DNA of 64,000 nt from CAYNFR01 sp964616755 (lineage in GTDB: Bacteria; Bacteroidota; Bacteroidia; Chitinophagales; Saprospiraceae): contig CAZTSI010000009.1 in assembly GCA_964616755.1 (NCBI GenBank), forward strand, positions 22,779-86,778, given 5' to 3'. Each line of letters starts with the position of its first letter. Position 1 is the first letter of the stretch. Positions 57,081-64,000 of the stretch are shown piece after piece. The notes under the pieces were generated by a model that was not told the origin of the DNA, searched no databases, and saw nothing but the letters and a program-made list of their open reading frames with translations. A program made the translations under genes and the position numbers.

Positions 57081-58454
57081 ATGGCAACTAAGAAAAAGAA
57101 CAGCAGAAGATGGCTCTTATGGGTGCTCCTACTTGCAATTATCGCAATTATTGCAATCGTAGTAGTGCAAAATAACAAAGCGCCAAAAGGAACATTAGTA
57201 GAAACCGCCAAAACTGAGGTGCGCACGATCCGCGAGACCGTTAGCGCCAGTGGCCGTATCTATCCGGTCACAGAAGTCATAATCAGTAGTGACGTTTCTG
57301 GCGAAATTGTCGAGCTCTACGTACAAGAAGGTGACTCGGTAACCAAGGGTCAGATTCTTGTCAAAATAGACCCAGAAGCATACGTAAGCACCGTAGAGAG
57401 AGGCGAGGCCAATCTAAATAATACACGGGCACAAGTGGCTACTTCGAGAGCGCAAATACAAAACGGTATAGCACAAAAAGGTGAAATCGAAACTCAGCTA
57501 ATACAAGCCAAGAGAGTACATGATAGAAATGTGGATCTTTTTAAAGAAGGTGTCATCTCTCAACTTCAGTTTGATGAATCATTAGCACAGATCGAAACAC
57601 TCCAAGCACGATTGAAGAGTGCTGATGCCAATATCCGAGCATCAGAAGAAAGCGCGCGCGCAGCTGAGTTTAATGTCAAGAGTGCTGAGGCAAGCTTAAA
57701 AGAATTGCGCACCAACTTGAGCAGGACAACTATTAAGGCTCCGACTAGCGGAATCATATCTAGCTTAGTGGCCGAACGCGGCGAGAGAGTAGTGGGTACG
57801 ATTCAAATGACCGGAACGGAAATCATGCGTATATCCGATCTACGCACAATGGAAGTGCAAGTGGAAGTTTCTGAAAACGATATCATAAAGGTTTCACTGA
57901 ATGACGAAGTGGAGATAGAAGTAGATTCTTACCTAGACCGAATATTTAAAGGTAGAGTAACAGAAATAGCCAGCTCTGCTGCAAATGCACTCAAACAGCC
58001 CGGTCAGGTTACGTCACTTAATACCGCACAGGTGACGAATTTTATCATCAAAATTGGAATTGATCCAGAGTCGTATGAAGATATCATCAACGCTAACAAT
58101 CGCTTTCCTTTTCGCCCTGGCATGTCTGCATCTGTAGATATCATCACGGACATAAAGGAAAATATCATAGTCGCTCCTATTCAATCCGTTACCGTGCGAG
58201 CCGAAGAAGACGAAAACGATAAAAGGAAAAAAGCCGAATTTAAAGAAGTGATCTTTGCTTACCAAGCAGATACAGCTGCGAAGTTCTTCGTGAAGACGGG
58301 TATTCAAGATGATGATTATATTGAAATCGTAGAGGGAATGAGTTCAGATGTAGAAGTCGTTTCTGGCCCATATGCCACATTGGCGCGTGAGCTAAAGGCA
58401 GGAGAACTGATCAGACGAAAACCCGAAAAGGATAAAGCTAAGAATAAAAAGTAG
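57081..58454 (+). CDS. periplasmic adaptor of a tripartite efflux system (HlyD/MacA-like)
   Basis: 457 residues: N-terminal membrane helix (LWVLLLAIIAIIAIVVV), lipoyl-like half (VEKI/ISSDVSGEIVELYVQEGDSV), helical hairpin (about 105-220), second lipoyl half (IKAPTSGIISSLVAERGE), then beta-barrel and membrane-proximal domains. Belongs with the TolC gene 13 nt upstream. MacA-like architecture suggests a MacB-type ABC partner located elsewhere. The next gene (58466) is unrelated. Confidence 0.92.
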   Translation: MATKKKNSRRWLLWVLLLAIIAIIAIVVVQNNKAPKGTLVETAKTEVRTIRETVSASGRIYPVTEVIISSDVSGEIVELYVQEGDSVTKGQILVKIDPEAYVSTVERGEANLNNTRAQVATSRAQIQNGIAQKGEIETQLIQAKRVHDRNVDLFKEGVISQLQFDESLAQIETLQARLKSADANIRASEESARAAEFNVKSAEASLKELRTNLSRTTIKAPTSGIISSLVAERGERVVGTIQMTGTEIMRISDLRTMEVQVEVSENDIIKVSLNDEVEIEVDSYLDRIFKGRVTEIASSAANALKQPGQVTSLNTAQVTNFIIKIGIDPESYEDIINANNRFPFRPGMSASVDIITDIKENIIVAPIQSVTVRAEEDENDKRKKAEFKEVIFAYQADTAAKFFVKTGIQDDDYIEIVEGMSSDVEVVSGPYATLARELKAGELIRRKPEKDKAKNKK

Positions 58455-58465
58455 TAAATAAGCTG

Positions 58466-59080
58466 TTGACATTCTCTAGGTCGCTCTTCATTTTCATTAA
58501 GAATCCTGTTATAGGGCTAGCTAAAACAAGAATAGCTGCTCAAGTAGGTGATGAGCGAGCACTCGATATTTATCGATATTTATTAAGCTATACAAAAGAA
58601 GTCTCCGCCGCTGTGCCGTCATGCCGGAGACTTCTTTTTTACAGCCATTTGATCGAATCTGGGGATGCGTGGAAGGAGGACATATTTACTAAACAACTCC
58701 AACAGGGACGTGATCTTGAAGAAAGATTGATCAATGCATGTGGGCAATGGTTAAGTCCGCCATCACCTACCTTAATCATCGGTTCGGATTGTCCATACAT
58801 TACAGTAGATATCATTGAGCAAGCCTTTTTTGCATTACAAGCACATGACACGGTGCTGGGGCCATCTAAGGACGGTGGATATTATTTGATCGGCCTTAAA
58901 CAATCGAGCAAGGCAATCTTTCAAAATGTACGATGGAGTTCGCAATGGACATTAGAGGATACTCTGCATAACATAGGAAAACTAGGGTTGACCACCACAT
59001 TGTTGCCTTCGCTTTCTGATATAGATACTATCGAAGATTGGAACAGCTATTTGTCAGAGTACCCAAATGTGCTGATTTGA
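58466..59080 (+). CDS. TIGR04282/DUF2064-type nucleotidyl- or glycosyltransferase-like protein
   Basis: 204 residues, GT-A fold. Begins with TTG at 58466 (no ATG or GTG in frame nearby), 11 nt after the adaptor stop. Motifs: FIKNPVIGLAKTRIA, IIGSDCPYI, LGPSKDGGYYLIGLK. Family is linked to arsenosugar synthesis in some bacteria, but no ars genes are near, so only the family can be named. Confidence 0.85.
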   Translation: MTFSRSLFIFIKNPVIGLAKTRIAAQVGDERALDIYRYLLSYTKEVSAAVPSCRRLLFYSHLIESGDAWKEDIFTKQLQQGRDLEERLINACGQWLSPPSPTLIIGSDCPYITVDIIEQAFFALQAHDTVLGPSKDGGYYLIGLKQSSKAIFQNVRWSSQWTLEDTLHNIGKLGLTTTLLPSLSDIDTIEDWNSYLSEYPNVLI

Positions 59081-59185
59081 CCAGGGCTAGTATCAGCCAA
59101 AGCCTTGTTGAAGCGAAGATTGACCTTTGAAGACTAAACAATTGTTATCGTTCACTCTTTTCTAAGAATACGCGGCAGTAATTTA

Positions 59186-59193
59186 TATTTTTG
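59186..59193 (+). promoter_or_regulatory. candidate -7 element for the PaaE-like reductase gene
   Basis: TATTTTTG matches TAnnTTTG exactly, about 60 nt before the ATG at 59253. The -33 region has only TTTTC at poor spacing. Confidence 0.35.
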
Positions 59194-59252
59194 CCGCCCT
59201 AAGTTCCATCTTCTGATGAAAAGAATTCATTCATATTAACTTTGAGAAGTAC

Positions 59253-60356
59253 ATGAGCAAAGAATTTCATACCCTAAAAGTCAGCCAATTAGTAAAAGAG
59301 ACGGATGTTTCTACGAGTATCTTTTTTGAAGTGCCAGAACATTTATCTGAAGATTACACCTACAAAGCAGGGCAATATCTCACGCTAAAAATGACTATCG
59401 ATGGTCAAGAAGTTCGACGCGCCTACTCTATTTGCACCAGTCCCCTAGAGGCGAGTATTGCAGTGAATGTAAAGAGAGTAAAGAGGGGCTTGGTTTCTAA
59501 CTACATTCATGATCAATTGAAGATTGGTGACTCAATGGACATCATGACGCCAGAAGGCAATTTTGTGTATTCACCAGTGATCAATAGCAAGCGCGATTTT
59601 TACTTCTTTGCCTCTGGCAGTGGCATCACACCGATTATCTCTATTATTAAGACTATTCTAGAAGAGGAGCCCAAGAGCATTTGCTATTTATGTTATGGGA
59701 ATAGAGATGAAAATAATATTATTTTTAAATCACAAATAGAACAGCTTCAAAAAAAATATGCGGGTCAATTCTTTGTAGAGCATGTCCTGAGTAATCCTCT
59801 TCGAGAAAAGGAATCGGGATTAAAGGGCTTGTTTTCAAAAGGTAAGGCGACTTGGACGGGATGGACAGGCCGAGTTGAGGCTAAAAGAGTTGATGAATTT
59901 TTAGAGAAGTATCCTAAGATGTCATTGGAGGCTCATTATTATGTATGTGGCCCCGGAGCAATGATTGATACAATTATTGATCATCTCAGTTCATCAAAGG
60001 GAATTAAGAAGGATTTTCTGCACACTGAACACTTTGTTTCTAAAGTAGATATACCGAGCTCGTCGGCAGTTCGCGCTGTTCAAAGCCATCTAACGTTTCA
60101 TTTACAAGGCAAAGCGCATGAAATAACATTACCCTCCGATAAAACTATCTTGGACACTTTAGTGGCCGCAAAATTTGACCCACCGTATTCGTGCACAAGT
60201 GGCGCATGCTCCACCTGTATAGCAAAAGTCATCAATGGGCAAGTAGCCATGGATGTATGCTATGCTCTCGATGATAATGAGGTCAAAGCAGGATATATAC
60301 TCACCTGCCAAAGCCGCGCCTTGACGCCAGAGGTAGAAATAAGCTTTGAAGCCTAA
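59253..60356 (+). CDS. PaaE-like flavodoxin/ferredoxin reductase with 2Fe-2S domain
   Basis: 367 residues: FAD domain with RRAYSIC (about 50-56), NAD(P)H domain with FFASGSGITPIISI (about 118-131), and a plant-type 2Fe-2S domain with C314, C319, C322 and C352. Resembles the electron-transfer subunit of phenylacetyl-CoA epoxidase, but paaABCD are not in the window, so it may serve another oxygenase, perhaps a desaturase or hydroxylase (AlkB lies 33 kb away; a link is speculation). GAGAAG upstream can serve as ribosome site. Confidence 0.9.
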   Translation: MSKEFHTLKVSQLVKETDVSTSIFFEVPEHLSEDYTYKAGQYLTLKMTIDGQEVRRAYSICTSPLEASIAVNVKRVKRGLVSNYIHDQLKIGDSMDIMTPEGNFVYSPVINSKRDFYFFASGSGITPIISIIKTILEEEPKSICYLCYGNRDENNIIFKSQIEQLQKKYAGQFFVEHVLSNPLREKESGLKGLFSKGKATWTGWTGRVEAKRVDEFLEKYPKMSLEAHYYVCGPGAMIDTIIDHLSSSKGIKKDFLHTEHFVSKVDIPSSSAVRAVQSHLTFHLQGKAHEITLPSDKTILDTLVAAKFDPPYSCTSGACSTCIAKVINGQVAMDVCYALDDNEVKAGYILTCQSRALTPEVEISFEA

Positions 60357-60365
60357 GAATTGTTC

Positions 60366-60587
60366 TTAAGCTAATTGTTTGCTATAAGTCAAGATAGACG
60401 ATACTGCCTTTTTTGAAGGAAAAAAGCGCACCGAAGGCAACAGAGCCACCGCGCCCTTTAATCGGCGAAATGTCTCGGCATATGCGACTTCTGTTTCTAT
60501 GGCATACTCTGTCTCAAGATGCTCTAGGGCGGGCAATTCCCGATAGATGTAACGAATAACTTGGTTGGAAATGTAGTTGTGCTTCAT
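60366..60587 (-). CDS. small conserved-looking hypothetical protein
   Basis: 73 residues: ISNQVIRYIYRELPALEHLETEYAIETE, then a helical part with FRRLKGAVALLPSVRFFPSKKAVSSIL and a Tyr-Ser end. It resembles the short N-terminal zone of anti-sigma-like proteins in Bacteroidota (a residue pattern LIRYIYxEL), and the composition is protein-like. Convergent with the PaaE-like gene, 9 nt apart. No function known. Confidence 0.65.
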   Translation of the reverse strand: MKHNYISNQVIRYIYRELPALEHLETEYAIETEVAYAETFRRLKGAVALLPSVRFFPSKKAVSSILTYSKQLA

Positions 60588-60827
60588 GTATCTTATTTGG
60601 TCTTATGATCATGTAAAACTGTTGGTCTAAATAGTTTGGTAGTAAATAAACAGTTCTAACTTCTGAAATATTGTGTCAAATATCATGCCTTAATGATACG
60701 CGTTTAAAAACATAAAGATTCGATTGAGCAAGGGTAACTTTTACATACATTTTTATGGAATACATCAGTGTCGGTCGCTCGGTTTGATTATAACATACTA
60801 ACTTTATGGTTAATTAGTCATAATCTT

Positions 60828-61571
60828 ATGAAGAAAAGGACATTTATCAAGGTATCAAGCACATTGGCTACAGGGGTCATTTTGTCGCCAATCGCTAGCT
60901 CCTGCCATAACACTAGTGTATCTTCTATGCATCCAACGATCACTCAGACGTTGCAACCTTTTGCATTACCGTCATTGGGGTATGCTTTTGATGCTTTAGA
61001 GCCGCATATTGACGCTCAGACGATGGAAATTCACCATGGCAAACATCATGCAGGATACGTAAACAATCTCAATAAGGCGCTCGAGGGCATGCAAGATAAA
61101 ACGTCACAGAGTTTAGAATTGATCTTAGCCAATTTGTCCGACGATACATCAACAGTAGCGTTGCGCAACAATGGCGGTGGTCATTATAACCATTCGCTAT
61201 TTTGGACAATCATAGGCCCGAATAAGGGTGGCCTACCTACCGGGGCGCTCGCCACGGCTATAAATGAGGCATTTGGCTCCTACGATAACTTTCAAGTGGA
61301 ATTCAGCAATGCAGCTAAAACGGTATTTGGATCTGGATGGGTGTGGTTAGCTAAAAATGATATGGGAAAGCTGTTTATAAGCAAAACTCCAAATCAAGAT
61401 AATCCGTTGATGAAAAATTTGGTAGCGGAAGCCGGAGTCCCCATTCTAGGTATTGATGTCTGGGAACACGCTTATTATCTTAAGTATCAAAATTTGAGGG
61501 CAGAGTATATAAAGAACTTCTTCAACCTTATTGATTGGGATGAGGTAGCAAAGCGCTTTTCTGCTATGTAA
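60828..61571 (+). CDS. sodA: superoxide dismutase (Fe/Mn family), exported
   Basis: Converts superoxide to hydrogen peroxide and oxygen. The ATG at 60828 gives 247 residues with an export signal: KKRTFIK is a KR-variant twin-arginine motif and C26 in SPIASSC could be a lipobox cysteine. The mature enzyme has all metal ligands: first His of EIHHGKHH, His of GGHYNHSLFW, Asp and His of DVWEHAYYLKY. The GGH before the second ligand favours manganese over iron. Unusual in being exported, which suggests protection of the periplasm. Confidence 0.9.
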   Translation: MKKRTFIKVSSTLATGVILSPIASSCHNTSVSSMHPTITQTLQPFALPSLGYAFDALEPHIDAQTMEIHHGKHHAGYVNNLNKALEGMQDKTSQSLELILANLSDDTSTVALRNNGGGHYNHSLFWTIIGPNKGGLPTGALATAINEAFGSYDNFQVEFSNAAKTVFGSGWVWLAKNDMGKLFISKTPNQDNPLMKNLVAEAGVPILGIDVWEHAYYLKYQNLRAEYIKNFFNLIDWDEVAKRFSAM

Positions 61572-61669
61572 GAAGTGAAGGAGAAGAGTGGAGTTTCACT
61601 TAAATATCAAGGACAAAACAGAGAAAAGGCATTTTTCAGTGTGTGCATCCTTTTTACTTTAATTCAAGC

Positions 61670-61690
61670 CTATTGATCACAGATCAATAG
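61670..61690. repeat. 9-bp inverted repeat between convergent genes
   Basis: CTATTGATC and GATCAATAG with a 3-nt centre, between the SOD stop and the DUF4920 stop. No T run, so a terminator is uncertain. Confidence 0.45.
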
Positions 61691-61760
61691 ATAAGTTATG
61701 ACAAGGTAGCATTGACCTTCATACCAAATCAATTCAATCGAAAGGCTGAATTTATCGAAA

Positions 61761-62237
61761 CTAGTTGAAGATAATTACACCGTCAACCATCATTTTTAAC
61801 TCAACCTTAGGCTCAGTAATGGCGGCAATTTCTTCTGCAGATTGACCTTTATCTTCGGCATAATGTCTTAATTCGTCCACAGGAGTTATACTTGAGCTCA
61901 ATGTTCCTTCTACAATAGCTTCCTTACCACCAGCATTTAGGGGAACAAAGAAAGCATAGTCAGTAAATTTGATAAAAACGGACTGATCTGACTGACCATT
62001 CGACAAGGTCATCCAACATCCCTTGGACTGACAAACCTCTTGTATGACACCTTTAAGTTTGGTCTTTGTTTCTTTTTTATCGCCAAGTATCGTCAACACT
62101 TCTGACACATCTTGGGCATTTTCAGCAGAAATTTGACTACCATAATGGTTCGTTCCGTCCTTTAGTTCAGCTTTTTGGGCTCTTGAACAACTAGCCCAGA
62201 AGGTCAAAATCGCGAAAAGAAATACGATACGATTCAT
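61761..62237 (-). CDS. DUF4920-domain lipoprotein
   Basis: 158 residues. Lipoprotein signal: hydrophobic FLFAILTFW then A-S-C17, the lipobox cysteine. The mature part has KLKGVIQEVCQSKGCWMTL (a Cys-x4-Cys-Trp motif typical of the family) and FIKFTDYAFFVPLN. OB-like beta fold expected. Function unknown; the paired cysteines might bind metal (inference). Confidence 0.87.
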   Translation of the reverse strand: MNRIVFLFAILTFWASCSRAQKAELKDGTNHYGSQISAENAQDVSEVLTILGDKKETKTKLKGVIQEVCQSKGCWMTLSNGQSDQSVFIKFTDYAFFVPLNAGGKEAIVEGTLSSSITPVDELRHYAEDKGQSAEEIAAITEPKVELKMMVDGVIIFN

Positions 62238-62365
62238 GTTAGTTGACTTTTTTATTATATTTATAAATCCTACTTTATCAAAACTTAATGCAGAATAATG
62301 ACGACAGGCCTAAGTCGTGAATCGTCACCTTTCTTGGAAGCCAAAGATACATCAATAAAATAACT

Positions 62366-62396
62366 TTTTGATTTGAGGTATAAAAATATATCTTTG
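62366..62396 (+). promoter_or_regulatory. promoter of the rpsF operon
   Basis: TTTTG (62366-62370), 18-nt spacer, TATCTTTG (62389-62396): a very good Bacteroidota promoter. The start near 62403 leaves a leader of about 31 nt to the rpsF ATG. Confidence 0.7.
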
Positions 62397-62433
62397 CGCT
62401 CCATTTTTGACAAGCGAACACTTTAAACAATTT

Positions 62434-62901
62434 ATGAGACATTATGAAGTGACTTTCATCGTCGATCCCGTACTGTCAGGCGATGAAATTAAAACGACAG
62501 CGAAGACCTATTCTGATATGCTTGTCAATGAGGGATGTAAGATCATCCACGTTGACGAGATGGGTCTAAAACAGCTAGCTTATTCTATTAATAAGCGATC
62601 ATCAGGTATTTATTACTGTGTAGAATTCTCGACAGAGAGTGGCGAAATTAATGCAAAGCTTGAACTGGCCATGAGACGTGATGAGCGTATAATGCGCTTT
62701 TTGACGATCCATTTAGACAAGCATGGCATTAAGTACAACGAAGACAAGCGAAGTGGTGTAATACGAAAGTATGAGCCGAAAGCAAAGAAGAAGGATTCAG
62801 GCGATCGCAAGTTCGTCAGACATAATCCAGAATCAGCGCCAGCGCCCAAGCTCGCCGTTGTAACAAAAACTATTGTAGCACCTGTAAAAGAAGAAGAATA
62901 A
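62434..62901 (+). CDS. rpsF: 30S ribosomal protein S6
   Basis: Binds 16S rRNA together with S18 in the small subunit platform. The start at 62434 is where the conserved sequence MRHYEVTFIVDP begins; the upstream codons belong to the leader. 155 residues, with a basic and then Ala/Pro/Val-rich C-terminal extension (SAPAPKLAVV) beyond the usual 100-120. Its stop overlaps the rpsR start (TAATG, one shared base). Confidence 0.96.
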   Translation: MRHYEVTFIVDPVLSGDEIKTTAKTYSDMLVNEGCKIIHVDEMGLKQLAYSINKRSSGIYYCVEFSTESGEINAKLELAMRRDERIMRFLTIHLDKHGIKYNEDKRSGVIRKYEPKAKKKDSGDRKFVRHNPESAPAPKLAVVTKTIVAPVKEEE

Positions 62902-63167
62902 TGGCATCTAGAGACGACATAAAGTTTTTGAGCAATCCTAGTATTGGTCAAAGTAGACAGAAATACTGTCGATTTAAGAAATTTGGCATCAAACATATTG
63001 ACTATAAGGATTCAGACTTCTTATTACAATTTGTCAATGAACAAGGAAAATTACTTCCTCGCCGAATTACTGGAAACTCACTAAAGTATCAGAAGAGGGT
63101 TGCTATAGCGATCAAAAGAGCTCGCCACCTTGCTCTGTTGCCATTTGTAACGGATTTGTTGAAATAA
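62901..63167 (+). CDS. rpsR: 30S ribosomal protein S18
   Basis: 88 residues. Conserved YCRFKKFGIKHIDYKD and LPRRITGNSLKYQKRVAIAIKRARHLALLPF. Start overlaps the rpsF stop; next gene 34 nt downstream. Partner of S6 in the ribosome. Confidence 0.97.
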   Translation: MASRDDIKFLSNPSIGQSRQKYCRFKKFGIKHIDYKDSDFLLQFVNEQGKLLPRRITGNSLKYQKRVAIAIKRARHLALLPFVTDLLK

Positions 63168-63201
63168 TAGATTGAATAGTAGAATATAAATACGAAAGAT
63201 C

Positions 63202-63648
63202 ATGGAAGTTATATTATTAAAGAATATTAGCACACTAGGAGACAAACACGATGTTGTCAAAGTTAAGCCTGGTTACGGACGCAATTTTTTAATTCCAAAT
63301 GGATTAGCGGTTATTGCTAATGGCACAAACCGTGGTAAATTGGATAGCATTATAGCCAAAGAGGCAGCCCATGAGGCGCAGCGCCTTGGCGACTATCAAG
63401 AAATTGCAAATTCACTTGTAGATAAGGTTCTTAGAATCGGAGTGAAAGCTGGTACAAGTGGAAAGATATTTGGCAGTATCACCACAGTTCAAATTGCCAA
63501 TGCCCTTAAAGAGCAATTAGATATTGACTTGCCGCGCAAAAAAATAGAACTTACAGATGACATTAAGGAAATTGGCAGCTATAACGTGAAGTTAAATTTG
63601 CACCCAGATGTCAAAGCTTCTGTTCAATTTGATTTGGTGCAGGAGTAA
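63202..63648 (+). CDS. rplI: 50S ribosomal protein L9
   Basis: 148 residues: N-terminal rRNA-binding domain (ILLKNISTLGDKHDVVKVKPGYGRNFLIP), linking helix, C-terminal domain (GKIFGSITTVQIANAL). Third gene of the conserved rpsF-rpsR-rplI operon, followed by a strong terminator 22 nt after the stop. Confidence 0.97.
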   Translation: MEVILLKNISTLGDKHDVVKVKPGYGRNFLIPNGLAVIANGTNRGKLDSIIAKEAAHEAQRLGDYQEIANSLVDKVLRIGVKAGTSGKIFGSITTVQIANALKEQLDIDLPRKKIELTDDIKEIGSYNVKLNLHPDVKASVQFDLVQE

Positions 63649-63670
63649 TCTTACATTGTAAAAACTATCT

Positions 63671-63705
63671 AAGAGCCACAGCGATCCGTTGTGGCTCTTT
63701 TTTTT
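63671..63705 (+). terminator. rho-independent terminator of the rpsF-rpsR-rplI operon
   Basis: 10-bp perfect stem AAGAGCCACA (63671-63680) with TGTGGCTCTT (63690-63699), 9-nt loop, followed by a T run to 63705. Confidence 0.9.
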
Positions 63706-63854
63706 GCCCTTAGCCCATTTTAATCTTCGGACACCATGCAGAAGCATGTATCTGACATCACCTACCAACCACTTGACTCTTTAGTTTCAAGTCATAAGGG
63801 CAGCTGGTAAAGTCACTATATTGTTTCCCGTCAAATTAGCCAAGACTACATCAC

Positions 63855-63938
63855 CTTACGCAGAAATAAAGAAAAACCATTTTTAAAACCCCAGAAGAAG
63901 TCTTTAATCTATTAACTAAAGTTGCATTTGCCGCTTGA
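63855..63938 (+). pseudogene. decayed C-terminal end of an IS30-family-type transposase
   Basis: One frame reads LTQK, a stop, then RKTIFKTPEEVFNLLTKVAFAA and a stop (63936-63938). IS30-family transposases end with a similar pattern (LNNRPRK-TLGFKTPNEVF and a hydrophobic tail). The upstream part, 63706-63854, does not extend this in any frame, so only a worn fragment remains. No inverted terminal repeats were recognised. Confidence 0.45.
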
Positions 63939-64000
63939 ATTCAGGAACTAAATACCATTTGGTTCTAAATAATTCACAACAAGCATCCCTTTTTTGTCTC

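Noticed and set aside
59253..60356. paaE of a phenylacetate pathway
   Set aside because: No paaABCD or other pathway genes nearby, so only the reductase family is supported.

Overview
The window reads as ordinary chromosome of a free-living, probably aerobic Bacteroidota, most likely of the Saprospiria type. The signs are: a type IX secretion plug protein (DUF5103), a type B succinate dehydrogenase with a single fused cytochrome b subunit, a DksA-like protein without zinc cysteines next to lspA, very large cysteine-rich secreted proteins, a GGGPS-family enzyme, and several promoters of the Bacteroidota form TTTG-N(18-20)-TAnnTTTG with weak Shine-Dalgarno sequences. No rRNA, tRNA, CRISPR array, prophage or complete insertion sequence was seen. 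Base composition looks even throughout.

Layout: 1-4.0 kb holds PBP2 (cut by the left edge), folA, a small glucosaminidase and a divergent M14-type deacylase. 4.0-11.5 kb is a surface/regulatory block: a stand-alone LuxR-type HTH protein translationally coupled to a 1600-residue secreted protein, a 62-residue helical protein, and a membrane-anchored TPR protein ending in an HTH. 11.7-23.2 kb is mostly minus strand: mutY, a broken SRPBCC gene, a large S9 peptidase, a possible second gene remnant, a D-aminoacylase-like amidohydrolase, a GNAT-nitrilase fusion and a NatAB-like ABC exporter. 23.3-31 kb has two coupled secreted proteins, AlkB, AnmK and a 1089-residue BNR propeller protein. 31-39.6 kb carries rpiB, an M28 peptidase, sdhCAB, lspA, the DksA-like gene and trhO. 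39.6-49.3 kb has a short DnaE, a GH127 arabinofuranosidase and a VWA/MopE-repeat/dockerin-like surface protein. 49.3-64 kb has a HAD phosphatase, a polyprenyl synthase, a serine hydrolase, an SRPBCC/GyrI-like protein, GGGPS, the T9SS plug protein, TolC and HlyD, a TIGR04282 transferase, a PaaE-like reductase, exported SOD, a DUF4920 lipoprotein, the rpsF-rpsR-rplI operon with a clear terminator, and a decayed IS30-type transposase end.

How it fits together: the housekeeping part covers cell wall (PBP2, AnmK, glucosaminidase), folate, repair (MutY, second Pol III alpha), respiration (SDH), lipoprotein processing (LspA), tRNA modification (TrhO) and translation (S6, S18, L9). The accessory part points to a particle- or polymer-degrading lifestyle: secreted peptidases (S9, M28), GH127, a CBM9-like protein, propeller and adhesion-like proteins, and alkane hydroxylation. 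The parts most worth following up are the HTH/giant-protein/TPR-HTH block with its organised promoter (4.0-11.5 kb), the rpiB leader hairpin, the 15-bp inverted repeat at 30.8 kb, the multiply broken SRPBCC gene, and the GGGPS enzyme in a bacterium. All functional calls come from reading motifs by eye; no database search was run.
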